NCBI GenBank assembly: GCA_963791425.1
Contig: CAWBSE010000004.1
Span: 248,001-312,000, forward strand
Reading direction: 5' to 3'
From: DATBLE01 sp963791425
GTDB lineage: Bacteria; Actinomycetota; Thermoleophilia; Gaiellales; Gaiellaceae
DNA length: 64,000 nt
A program made the position numbers and the translations under genes. The notes under the pieces were generated by a model, which had not been told where the DNA came from, did no database searches, and worked only from the letters and a program-made list of their open reading frames with translations. Shown here piece by piece: positions 25,253 through 32,632 of the stretch; positions within the stretch are counted from its first letter, which is position 1; every line of letters starts with the position of its first letter.

Positions 25253-26715
25253 GCTGCCGCCTTCGAGGGTGCGTGCGCGCCGAGCAGGGCGAGCACCGCG
25301 TCGGCGCCGGTCACGAGCGGCGAGGCCACGTTCCCTTCGGTATCGATCCGCACCGCGGTGGGCGTGCCGCCGGCGCGGAACGCGCTGCCTGCCTCGAACT
25401 CCCCGTCGAGGAGAACGCGCGACGTGAAGCCTTCCTCGGCGGTCGCGTCGGCCTCGCCCGAGGAGACGACGACGAGGGCAGGCGCGCCCGGCGGCGGGTC
25501 GGCCTCCCAGGCGAGCACGTCCTCGTGCATCGACCGGCAGAACCCGCACCCCGGGTTCCAGAACAGGAAGACAGTGTCGGCGCGCCGCAGATCGGCGAGC
25601 TCCACCTGCCGCCCCTCCAGGTCGGGCAGGGCGAGCTGCGGTGCAGGCTCGCCGATCGGCAGGCCCTCCTCCTCGGGAAGTGCGGTGGCGTTGTCGACGA
25701 GGCGCTCGATCCATTCGGAGCCGGAGGCGACCCAGCTCGCGATCTCTCCGTCCGCCGAGACGAGGACGGCGCTGGGCGTTCCGTTCGCCTCGTACGCGCG
25801 GTAGACGGCGAGCTTCTCGTCGATCAGCACGCGGACGAGGGCGTGCTGCTCGGCCTCCGCGCGGATGGCATCTTCCTCCCCGTCGCTGACGAGGGCGATC
25901 GTGAGCACCTCCGAGTGGTGGCGCTGCCAGTCCGACACCGTCGGCATGAGTGTGCCGCAAGGCCCGCAGCTCGGGCTCGTGAAGAGCAGGAGCAGCGGCC
26001 GCCCGGGCTCGAGCAGCCCGTTGAGCGTGACCGCGTCACCGAGAACGTCGCGGAGCGAGAACGCGGGCGCCGGTGCTCCGGGCTCGTGGCCGAGCTCGGG
26101 CATCTCCTCCTCCTCATCCAGCGGCACGCCTGCGCGCGAGAGCGCGCGCTCGACCTGCTCGAGGCGGAGGAGCACCCGGCCGTACGCCCGCGTGACGTTG
26201 AGCAGCGTCCACCCGCCGACGGCAAGCACGAGCAGCGCGACCGCACCGAGGACGACGGCGAGCAGCTCGGCGCCGCCCAGGTCGCCGAGCCAGGCGAGCG
26301 CGCCCGGGCCGGGGTCGCTCCAGCTCGCAACGGCGATGAACGCGGCAAGCCCTGCGAGCAGGCCGTTGCGCGCCAGCGTCTTCCAGCCCGCCGGCTCCGA
26401 GTGCAGCTGACCGAAGCAATGGCAATCGGGCGCCTGCCCGCGCGCCATCGCCAGCATGATCGCCCCGCAGAAGACGGTCAGCAGCACGAGCGCGCCGATC
26501 GCTCCCCAGAAGGCCGTTCCCGCGGGCAGCAGCAGCACGGCGACGGCGAGCTCGGCGATCGGAAGCGCGACCGCGAGCGGGCCGGCCAGAGCCGGCGGCG
26601 CACCAAAGTCGACGGCCGCCTTCCGCGCACCCGCCCGGTCGGCCAGCTTGGCGGCCCCTGCAACCGCGAACACCGCCGCGAGACCCAGCCGGCATGCGAG
26701 CAGCACGATCCCCAT
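25249..26715 (-). CDS. MauE-like membrane domain fused to two thioredoxin-fold domains
   Basis: 488 residues. Residues 1-175 form a MauE/DoxX-type four- or five-helix membrane domain with DCHCFGQL (about 97), the cysteine pair of MauE-like vitamin-K-reductase-fold proteins. A TlpA/AhpC-like thioredoxin domain follows (about 210-345) with active site SCGPC. A second one (about 352-480) has GCGFC and WNPGCGFCRSMHEDV. Such proteins drive disulfide exchange outside the membrane; in methylamine dehydrogenase operons MauE and MauD mature a disulfide-rich subunit. Here the gene follows that of a 50-cysteine exported protein by 24 bp, a likely client. Confidence 0.85.
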   Translation of the reverse strand: MGIVLLACRLGLAAVFAVAGAAKLADRAGARKAAVDFGAPPALAGPLAVALPIAELAVAVLLLPAGTAFWGAIGALVLLTVFCGAIMLAMARGQAPDCHCFGQLHSEPAGWKTLARNGLLAGLAAFIAVASWSDPGPGALAWLGDLGGAELLAVVLGAVALLVLAVGGWTLLNVTRAYGRVLLRLEQVERALSRAGVPLDEEEEMPELGHEPGAPAPAFSLRDVLGDAVTLNGLLEPGRPLLLLFTSPSCGPCGTLMPTVSDWQRHHSEVLTIALVSDGEEDAIRAEAEQHALVRVLIDEKLAVYRAYEANGTPSAVLVSADGEIASWVASGSEWIERLVDNATALPEEEGLPIGEPAPQLALPDLEGRQVELADLRRADTVFLFWNPGCGFCRSMHEDVLAWEADPPPGAPALVVVSSGEADATAEEGFTSRVLLDGEFEAGSAFRAGGTPTAVRIDTEGNVASPLVTGADAVLALLGAHAPSKAAA

Positions 26716-26739
26716 CAGCCCAGGCCGGTCAGCCGAGAC

Positions 26740-27681
26740 TCATGGCTGGACGCACTTCCCATCGCGGCACACCTGCACGAAGCCCGGCTCGGAGCCGCAG
26801 CAGGTGATGCCCTTGCCGGAGCCGCACACCTTGTTCTCCAGGCAGCAGAGCCCTCCGCCTGAAGGAAGCCCGGCACCGACCACGAGCTTGCCGCCGAGCG
26901 AGACGGACCCGGGCGGGCAGCACGACTTGGGCTTGCCTCCGAGAACAACGACCCGTTCCTTCGGGCAGCAGACATTGGTCGCGTCTCTCGGAAGGGTGCC
27001 GGTTTCGTCTGCGCGCCTGACGCAGACGTTCGGCTCTTTGCAACAGCCCGGGCCATGGGCGGTGTTGCAGCAGCTCGCGCCTTTCTTGGGGCAGCAGATG
27101 CTCTTCTCCTCATTGCAGCAGTAACTGGTCGTCGGGCAGCAGGTCTTTCCGCATGCATCGTGACCCTTCGCGCATTTCTCGCAGAGCCCCTTGGCTGCGT
27201 TCGCGCAGCGCTCGCGGGGACCGCAGCACTGAGAGCCGCAGGGCGCCCTGCCCTCGGCACAGCAGTGGTAGCGCGAGCCCTTGCCCGCGCATGTCGTCCC
27301 CGGCGGGCAGCAGCCGGTCCCGCACTCGGTGAAGCCGCCTTTGCAACGCGGGCAGTTCTGGCAGGCCTTGAAGCCGCGGCCGTCGTCCCCGCACGTGCAA
27401 CCCGGTTCGCAGCAGGTCGCCGACGCCGGACCCGCGCAGCACGTATACGGCGCCGGGCAGCAGACGTACGGCGTACAGGTGGGCAGGTCGAACTGGCACA
27501 ACGCCCCCTGGGTCTTGGTGCACTTGCCGGCGCAGTCGGGAGGCGTCGCGCGGGCCCGCGGCGGCCTCAGCGCGGGCACGGTCGCCGCGAGCGCTGCGGC
27601 ACCCATGATGCGCAGCGCGCGGCGCCGCGAGGTCGGCTGTGCCAGGGAGCGAGCCAGATCATCGAATGCCGACGGGCTCAT
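26740..27681 (-). CDS. Tat-exported cysteine-rich protein (about 50 Cys)
   Basis: 313 residues. The N-terminus carries a twin-arginine signal, TSRRRALRIMGAAALAATVP. The mature part of about 270 residues has 50 cysteines, including 15 CC pairs, in irregular repeats such as YVCCPAPYTCCAGPASATCC and GTGCCPPGTTC. This layout resembles granulin-like or other disulfide-packed extracellular repeats. Tat export suggests folding or metal loading before transport. The next gene encodes a triple-domain oxidoreductase suited to forming or reshuffling its disulfides. Function of the mature protein is unknown. Confidence 0.8.
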   Translation of the reverse strand: MSPSAFDDLARSLAQPTSRRRALRIMGAAALAATVPALRPPRARATPPDCAGKCTKTQGALCQFDLPTCTPYVCCPAPYTCCAGPASATCCEPGCTCGDDGRGFKACQNCPRCKGGFTECGTGCCPPGTTCAGKGSRYHCCAEGRAPCGSQCCGPRERCANAAKGLCEKCAKGHDACGKTCCPTTSYCCNEEKSICCPKKGASCCNTAHGPGCCKEPNVCVRRADETGTLPRDATNVCCPKERVVVLGGKPKSCCPPGSVSLGGKLVVGAGLPSGGGLCCLENKVCGSGKGITCCGSEPGFVQVCRDGKCVQP

Positions 27682-27777
27682 GCGCCGGATCGTACTCCGC
27701 CTCGAGAAATCCCGCGGAAAATCCGAGAAACCCGTCGCCCGGCCCCGGCGGGAGCACCGCGCCGGCCTGCATCGGTA

Positions 27778-27818
27778 TGGAGCGTGCCGGGATCGAACCG
27801 GCGACCTCCGGCTTGCAA
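27778..27818 (-). repeat. 41-bp copy of the 3' half of tRNA-Ala (putative att site)
   Basis: Identical over 41 bp to 28831-28871, which is the tRNA-Ala gene from within the anticodon loop to the discriminator base, and in the same orientation. It diverges abruptly on both sides. Position and orientation are those expected for the distal att site left when an element integrates into the 3' half of a tRNA gene; the segment between the copies is 1012 bp. Confidence 0.8.
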
Positions 27819-28049
27819 CACATCCCCGGCGTCCGCCGGGAGTCGCCGCTAGTCGCTGATTGCCAGCATTTGAGCCGTTTCTGATCGTTCCGCACCAGCC
27901 GTCGTTCGCAGCCTGTCGCCGCCTTTGGTTTCCAGTTCGTTTCCAACTGCGACGCCCCGGGCGCTAACGTCTATGAGAGGACGATGCTCGTTCGCCGTGG
28001 CACAGCACGGGCGACCGCCGTGCTTGCGCGCCGCCTCATGTCCAGGAAC
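27819..28049. other. Non-coding stretch within the putative integrated segment
   Basis: No convincing gene is seen on either strand between the tRNA fragment and the terminator at 28050. Open frames here are low quality, and no integrase signature could be recognised. Base composition looks slightly less GC-rich than the flanks (e.g. around 27860-27960). Confidence 0.4.
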
Positions 28050-28082
28050 GGACGGGGCCCGTCGATGGTGCGGGCCCCGTCC
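28050..28082 (-). terminator. Intrinsic terminator
   Basis: 12-bp perfect stem (GGACGGGGCCCG with CGGGCCCCGTCC) around a 9-base loop, 10 bp beyond the stop of the exported protein gene at 28092 and reading away from it. Confidence 0.7.
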
Positions 28083-28091
28083 TGGAGTGGC

Positions 28092-28634
28092 TTACCCGTG
28101 CGAGACGACCATCGTCATGCCATGACCGAAGACCGTGCCGCCAAAGACCGAGTTCCAGAGCACCGACACGGTGTGCGTGCCCCCGGAAACCGACCCGATC
28201 GCAAACGTGGCCGTGTGCGCCTGCGCCAAAGATCCGGTGTCGGCCGTCATCTGGTAGAAGGACGGGCTGGTCGCGGCCGTGCTCCCGTCAACCGAGACGG
28301 TCAGGTCCATGACCTCTCCGCCTGCCGCGAACGGCCATCCCGATACGGTGACGATCAGACAGCCCTTCGCCGTCTTCACCGACTTCGTCATGCCGGGCAT
28401 CGCGACGAACGCGGTCGACGTCGTGCTGGGCGTCGTGTCGTTGGTGATGACGTCCGCCTTCGACGTCTTGCACTTGTCCAGCGAGACCGAGAGAGCCTTC
28501 GGAGGGGTGCTCCCTGCCGGGACGCCGCCGTCCGTCGCTTGTCTGCCGGAGCCCTGGACGGCTGCCACGAGCGCCGCCCCGGCGAGGCCCGCGATCGCGG
28601 TTGCGACCAGAAGCCGAATGGTGGACTTCCTCAT
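28092..28634 (-). CDS. Secreted hypothetical protein
   Basis: 180 residues; ATG 28634 follows a strong AAGGAGG. There is a signal peptide (MRKSTIRLLVATAIAGLAGA), a low-complexity linker, then a beta-rich domain with two cysteines (SLDKCKTSKADV and TAKGCLIVTVSG) likely joined as a disulfide, ending TVFGHGMTMVVSHG. It is the only clear gene between the tRNA-Ala gene and the 41-bp tRNA copy, so it may be cargo of a small integrated element. No function is assigned. Confidence 0.7.
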   Translation of the reverse strand: MRKSTIRLLVATAIAGLAGAALVAAVQGSGRQATDGGVPAGSTPPKALSVSLDKCKTSKADVITNDTTPSTTSTAFVAMPGMTKSVKTAKGCLIVTVSGWPFAAGGEVMDLTVSVDGSTAATSPSFYQMTADTGSLAQAHTATFAIGSVSGGTHTVSVLWNSVFGGTVFGHGMTMVVSHG

Positions 28635-28801
28635 GATCTGCCTCCTTGCCTGTCGTATGCATCGAACGATCGAGGCGTCGGGTAATACACGCGCCTAATA
28701 GCGACTTACGCCCCCCGGCCGCGCGGATCGTCTCACCCTTGCGCATACGTGTCAACAAGTACAACTGGCCCGCGTGCCGCTAGGCGCGCCGTGTTAAGAG
28801 G

Positions 28802-28825
28802 AAAGGCCCTGTTTCCAGGGCCTTT
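28802..28825 (-). terminator. Terminator of tRNA-Ala
   Basis: Perfect 10-bp stem AAAGGCCCTG / CAGGGCCTTT with a 4-base loop, starting 5 bp past the tRNA 3' end; on the tRNA's strand it is followed by a pyrimidine-rich tract (CCTCTT). Confidence 0.75.
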
Positions 28826-28830
28826 CGAGG

Positions 28831-28903
28831 TGGAGCGTGCCGGGATCGAACCGGCGACCTCCGGCTTGCAAAGCCGGCGCTCTCCCAGCTGAGCTAACGC
28901 CCC
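28831..28903 (-). tRNA. tRNA-Ala (anticodon UGC)
   Basis: 73 nt. The acceptor stem GGGGCGU pairs with ACGCUCC, including the G3:U70 pair that marks alanine tRNAs. The D-arm, TTCGATC T-loop and anticodon stem CCGGC/GCCGG with loop TTTGCAA (anticodon TGC) are all recognisable. No CCA is encoded. Its 3' half is duplicated at 27778. Confidence 0.95.
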
Positions 28904-29038
28904 GAGCACGTCCAGTGTAGCCCCGTAGCGCGATGGCTACGCCGCCGCGACCGACATGGCGGGCGCGGCACGCGACCACTTCTTGTGAAAGCGGTCAGGG
29001 AAGGGGGCTCGCGGGGGAAACCGGCCGGTTCCCCCGTG

Positions 29039-29287
29039 TTACGCGGCGCGGTCGAGGCGCTCTTCGGCGCGGGCGCGCTTGATGATCGCATCGCGTTCGC
29101 CCCAGCGGATCTCGGCGTGTGCCATGCGGTGCTCGTCCCAGAGGGACGCGATGCGCTCGTCGAGTTCCTTGTGCTCGACGGCGAGCAGGACGTCGTGGCC
29201 CTGCGAGAGCTTGTGCATGACCTCTGCGCGCTGCTCCGTGACCTGCTCGATTTCGATTCTGATCTCTCCGAGAGTTCTCATATCCAT
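29039..29287 (-). CDS. Small coiled-coil hypothetical protein
   Basis: 82 residues, almost entirely helical and charged (IRIEIEQVTEQRAEVMHKLS, HKELDERIASLWDEHRMAHA, then a basic C-terminus RARAEERLD). No cysteine, membrane segment or known motif. The length and heptad-like leucines suggest a coiled-coil dimer. It stands alone between tRNA-Ala and the argF group. No family name assigned. Confidence 0.6.
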   Translation of the reverse strand: MDMRTLGEIRIEIEQVTEQRAEVMHKLSQGHDVLLAVEHKELDERIASLWDEHRMAHAEIRWGERDAIIKRARAEERLDRAA

Positions 29288-29317
29288 GAAAAACGCTCTA
29301 CCCTTTCCCGCTATTCC

Positions 29318-29407
29318 TTAACGCCACGGACCGACGAAGAACGCGACGATCACGCCCGCGCCGACGACGGCGGCGGCGATCGCGATCACCTCGAGGGCCG
29401 TGGTCAT
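29318..29407 (-). CDS. 29-residue single-pass membrane microprotein
   Basis: The ATG at 29407 overlaps the stop of the zincin gene (ATGA), so it is translationally coupled. The product is MTTALEVIAIAAAVVGAGVI followed by VAFFVGPWR: one transmembrane helix with a short charged tail. Too short for ordinary gene callers, but overlap, hydrophobic composition and operon position support it. Third gene of the argF group; it might modulate a membrane partner (inference only). Confidence 0.55.
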   Translation of the reverse strand: MTTALEVIAIAAAVVGAGVIVAFFVGPWR

Positions 29408-29712
29408 CCATACCCCAATTCGTCCAGGCGCGCCTCGTCGATTCCGAAGTAGTGCGCCAGCTCGTGAAGGACGGTGACCCGGATCTCGTGGGCGAGCTGC
29501 TGCGGATCGTCCCCGAAGTCCTCGACCAGCGGCCGCCGGTAGATCGAGACCTTGGCCGGCCCGTACTCGGGCTCGTCGAACAGCCCGTACAGGTCGGGCT
29601 CCTCCGCGTTCTGCTCCTCGACGACGACCGCGACGTTCTCCAGGCCGCGCGCCAGCTCCGGCGGAAGGGAGTCCAGCGCGGCGCGGACCTGCTCCTCGAA
29701 GCGGGCCGTCAT
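29404..29712 (-). CDS. Metallopeptidase-family zincin (HExxHxxG)
   Basis: 102 residues. VTVLHELAHYFGIDEARLDE contains HExxHxxG with a following Asp, the signature of the short cytosolic zincin family formerly called DUF1025. The acidic N-terminal half (ENVAVVVEEQNAEEPDLYGL) is typical. Whether it cleaves peptides is not established. Its start directly abuts the argF stop (29713), so it is co-transcribed with argF, and it overlaps the microprotein downstream. Confidence 0.85.
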   Translation of the reverse strand: MTARFEEQVRAALDSLPPELARGLENVAVVVEEQNAEEPDLYGLFDEPEYGPAKVSIYRRPLVEDFGDDPQQLAHEIRVTVLHELAHYFGIDEARLDELGYG

Positions 29713-30633
29713 CTAGGGAACGATCAGGGCGAGCAGGGCCTTCTCCGAGTGCAGCCGGTTCTCCGCCTCGTCCCACGCCGCGCACCGGTCGCCGTAGAGG
29801 ACATCGGCGGTGATCTCCTCGCCGATGTGGGCCGGCAGGCAGTGCAGCACGATCGCCTCGGGAGCGGCGAGGGCGAGCAGATCCGCGTTGATCTGGTGAT
29901 TCGCGAGGTCGAGCCGGCGCTGCTCGCGCTCGTCCTCCTGACCCATGCTCGTCCACACGTCGGTGCAGAGGACGTTCGCGCCGGCGGCCGCCTCGCGCGG
30001 ATCCTCGACCACCTCGGGGCTCCCTCCGGCCGCGCGCGCGGCTTCCAGCTCGGAGGGCGACGGCTCGTAGCCGGGAGGAGTGGCGGCGACGAAGCTCATG
30101 CCGAGCTTGGCGCACATCACCATCAGCGACGCACAGACGTTGTTGCCGTCGCCCAGCCACGCCACGCGCACGCCGTCGAAGCCGCCGAGCCGCTCGCGGA
30201 TCGTCATCGCGTCGGCCAGCGCCTGGCACGGGTGGGTGTCGTCGGTGAGGCCGTTGACGAGCGGGATGTACGCGTGCTCGGCGATCTCCTCCACGATCGA
30301 CTGGTCGAAGGTGCGCATCATCAGCGCATCGAGGTAGCGCGAGAGGACGTAGGCCACATCGCGCGCGGCCTCGCGCTGGCCGAGCCCGATCTCCGGACCG
30401 GTCAGGTGGACGGCGTGGGCGCCGAGCTGCTCGACGGCGAGCTCGAACGACACGCGCGTCCGCAACGACGGCTTCTCGAGGAACAACCCGACGCTGCGTC
30501 CGGGCAGGAGCGGCTCGTCGATGTACCGCTTGCGCTCGTCCTTCAGCCGGTCGGCGAGGTCGAGCACGGCGAGCAGCTCCTCGCTGCTCCAGTCGGCGAC
30601 GCGCAGGTAGTCCCGGCCCTTGAGGCTCTCCAT
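29713..30633 (-). CDS. argF: Ornithine carbamoyltransferase
   Basis: 306 residues, full length. The carbamoyl-phosphate loop reads EKPSLRTRVSFELAVEQLG, with Leu in place of the usual Thr of STRTR, as in some other OTCs. HPCQALADAMTIRE and VWTSMGQEDEREQR are present, and the ornithine-binding motif is VLHCLPAHIGEEIT. It converts ornithine and carbamoyl phosphate to citrulline in arginine synthesis. No other arg gene is adjacent; it is followed immediately by the zincin and the microprotein. Confidence 0.93.
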   Translation of the reverse strand: MESLKGRDYLRVADWSSEELLAVLDLADRLKDERKRYIDEPLLPGRSVGLFLEKPSLRTRVSFELAVEQLGAHAVHLTGPEIGLGQREAARDVAYVLSRYLDALMMRTFDQSIVEEIAEHAYIPLVNGLTDDTHPCQALADAMTIRERLGGFDGVRVAWLGDGNNVCASLMVMCAKLGMSFVAATPPGYEPSPSELEAARAAGGSPEVVEDPREAAAGANVLCTDVWTSMGQEDEREQRRLDLANHQINADLLALAAPEAIVLHCLPAHIGEEITADVLYGDRCAAWDEAENRLHSEKALLALIVP

Positions 30634-30652
30634 GCCCTGATGCTAGTGCGCT

Positions 30653-31276
30653 TTACGGTGCGTCGAGCTCGAGACCGGATTCGGCGAGCAGCTCGCGCAG
30701 TCGGCGTAACCCCGTGAACATCCGCGACTTGATCGTGCCGAGCGGCTGCCCGAGCCGCTCCGCCAGCTCCGACTGTGTGAAGCCGCCGTAGTAGGCGAGC
30801 TCGAGCGCCTCGCGCTGGTCGGCCGGAAGCTTGCGCAACGCCTCCTGCACCACCTGCCGCTGCCGGCGCAGCCAGGCCTCCTCGTCGGTCGCCTCTCCGG
30901 ACGGCTCGGCGAGCTCGTCGATCGGGTCGGCGCGGCGGCGCTCCTCGCGGCGGACGAGGTCGACGGTCCGGCGATGAACCAGCGTCAGGATCCACGTGCT
31001 CGGCTTGCCGTGCTCGGCCCGGAACGAGCCGGCCGAGCGCCACACGGCGAGGAAGCCCTCCTGCACCGCGTCCTCGGCCAGCGCACGATCGCGGACGATC
31101 CGCAGCGCGAGGCCGTACGCGACCCGGCCGTACCGGTCGTACAGCTCGCCGAGTCCGGCCTCGTCGCCACGCGAGACGAGCGCGAGGAGCGCCTCGTCCG
31201 ACAGGTGCGCGAGATCACGCCGAGGGCTCGCCTGCGCTCGGGCTTCTCCGCCGATGAATTCCGTCACGTTCGTCAT
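30653..31276 (-). CDS. ECF-family RNA polymerase sigma factor
   Basis: 207 residues, ATG 31276. Sigma-2 (about 30-100) contains LYDRYGRVAYGLALRIVRDR and AEDAVQEGFLAVWRSAGSFR. Sigma-4 (about 140-195) contains LPADQREALELAYYGGFTQS and LGQPLGTIKSRMFTGLRRLR. The anti-sigma gene lies immediately upstream with a 5-bp gap, the reverse of the usual order. It is the last gene of the long metal operon. Confidence 0.92.
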   Translation of the reverse strand: MTNVTEFIGGEARAQASPRRDLAHLSDEALLALVSRGDEAGLGELYDRYGRVAYGLALRIVRDRALAEDAVQEGFLAVWRSAGSFRAEHGKPSTWILTLVHRRTVDLVRREERRRADPIDELAEPSGEATDEEAWLRRQRQVVQEALRKLPADQREALELAYYGGFTQSELAERLGQPLGTIKSRMFTGLRRLRELLAESGLELDAP

Positions 31277-31281
31277 GGAGC

Positions 31282-31893
31282 CTATGCCGTCTCCGCGCGG
31301 ATGATGAGCGGTCCGGTCGGCCGGGCCGACCCGCCGGCCGGTTCGACCGAGACGGCGACGGACGCGCCGGGCGGGACGGGCCGGGTCAACGCGGCGCCGG
31401 AACCCGTGAACAGCCCCGCGGGGAGCGTGCGGCCGCCGGAGATCACCCAGACCTCGTAGACCTTTCCGGCCGGGGCGGGCGGAAGCCGGCGGACCGACAG
31501 TACCGCCTCGCCCGAAGGCCCGACGAGCAGCGTCGCCCGCGCGCCCTGGGCGGTGTACCGCTGCATCCCGCCGATGCCGCCGCCGCTGTGCCACGGCTGG
31601 AGCGCGCCGGCCAGCACCGCACACGCTGCGGCGACGGTCGCCAGCGCGAGCAGCTGCGGCCGCCGGCGCCGGTGCAGCGGGATCACCGGTGCGCCGACGT
31701 CGAGAACACGCGGGCGGAGCTCGGGCCGCGGTACCGGCAGATCGATCGCAAACGCGAGCGCTGCGGCCGCCGCCTGCAGCCGGGCGAGCTCCTCCTCACA
31801 GTCGGGGCAGATCGCGAGGTGACACTCGAACTCGGCCGACTCCTCGAGGTCGAGGGCGTCGAGGGCGAACGCGGCTGTCTGCTCGTGCACCAT
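31282..31893 (-). CDS. Anti-sigma factor (RskA-like, zinc-binding N-terminus)
   Basis: 203 residues. The cytoplasmic N-terminal domain has FECHLAICPDCEEELARLQA, the HxxxCxxC zinc motif of ZAS anti-sigma domains. One transmembrane helix (about 82-101, LLALATVAAACAVLAGAL) follows, then a periplasmic beta domain of the RskA type (KVYEVWVISGGRTLPAGLFT). It should sequester the ECF sigma encoded next. Its ATG overlaps the stop of the NiCoT gene, tying it to metal-transport genes and suggesting control by a metal-related envelope signal (inference). Confidence 0.88.
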   Translation of the reverse strand: MVHEQTAAFALDALDLEESAEFECHLAICPDCEEELARLQAAAAALAFAIDLPVPRPELRPRVLDVGAPVIPLHRRRRPQLLALATVAAACAVLAGALQPWHSGGGIGGMQRYTAQGARATLLVGPSGEAVLSVRRLPPAPAGKVYEVWVISGGRTLPAGLFTGSGAALTRPVPPGASVAVSVEPAGGSARPTGPLIIRAETA

Positions 31894-32630
31894 CAGAACA
31901 CGTAGGGCGCGATCGCCAGGGCGCCGAGCGCGTACCAGACGCCGAACAGGAGGCTCGCAGCGCCGAGCGCGGGCGCGATCCGGTGGAACGACCGCCGTGC
32001 GCGGTCGCTCGACAGCGTCAATCCGAAGCCGGTCGAGAGGAGCGCCATCGACGCGGCGGTGAAGAGGGCGAAGAGCGCGAGCGCGACCACCGCGATCGGC
32101 CTGCTGTGGATCGCGGCGAGGAGGAGGATGCCGACGCCCGCGCTCCCGCCCATCCCGTGGACGAGCCCGATCCCGTACGCCTGGAGCGGCGAGCGCGTGC
32201 GGACCGAGTGCCGGTGAGCCTTCGCGTGATCGTGGAGGTGGGCGTGCCGCCCACCCTGGTGCGCGTGGGCGTGGAGGTGGAAGGCGCCGCGCCGCCAGCG
32301 CACGAGCATCCAGATCGCCAGCGCGACGATCACGAAGCCGACCGTCGCCTCGGCGCCGGTCTGCACCGCCTCGGGGAGGTATGCCTTGAACAGGACGATG
32401 GGCAGCCCGAACGCGAACAGCGACGTCCCGTGGCCGAGGCCCCAGGAGAGGCCGAGCCGGGCGGCGGCGCTCTTCGTGCGCTCGCGGCCCGACGCGATCA
32501 ACGTCGTCACGGCGGCGAGGTGATCCGGGTCGGTCGCGTGGCGCAGGCCGAGGAGGACCGCGATGCCGCAGACGACCAGGAGCGTCGCCCCGTCCGAGAA
32601 GTGCGCGATCCAGTCGTCGAGGCCGAACAT
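31893..32630 (-). CDS. Nickel/cobalt-type transporter (HoxN/UreH-like)
   Basis: 245 residues with about six helices. The first helices carry VLLGLRHATDPDHLAAVTTL, the HxxxxDH signature of NiCoT permeases. A cytoplasmic loop (about 115-142) holds many histidines (FHLHAHAHQGGRHAHLHDHA), a probable metal buffer. The second half has GLVHGMGGSAGVGILL. It overlaps the anti-sigma gene and sits 2 bp after the NicO-like gene. Direction of transport is not certain from sequence. Confidence 0.85.
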   Translation of the reverse strand: MFGLDDWIAHFSDGATLLVVCGIAVLLGLRHATDPDHLAAVTTLIASGRERTKSAAARLGLSWGLGHGTSLFAFGLPIVLFKAYLPEAVQTGAEATVGFVIVALAIWMLVRWRRGAFHLHAHAHQGGRHAHLHDHAKAHRHSVRTRSPLQAYGIGLVHGMGGSAGVGILLLAAIHSRPIAVVALALFALFTAASMALLSTGFGLTLSSDRARRSFHRIAPALGAASLLFGVWYALGALAIAPYVF

Positions 32631-32632
32631 GG

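Noticed and set aside
27310..27660. Repeated CC codons as a DNA repeat array
   Set aside because: The repetition is at the protein level (Cys pairs) with varied nucleotide context; no tandem DNA unit is present.
28794..28979. 61-codon frame over the tRNA region
   Set aside because: It is the antisense translation of tRNA-Ala, a common false gene.
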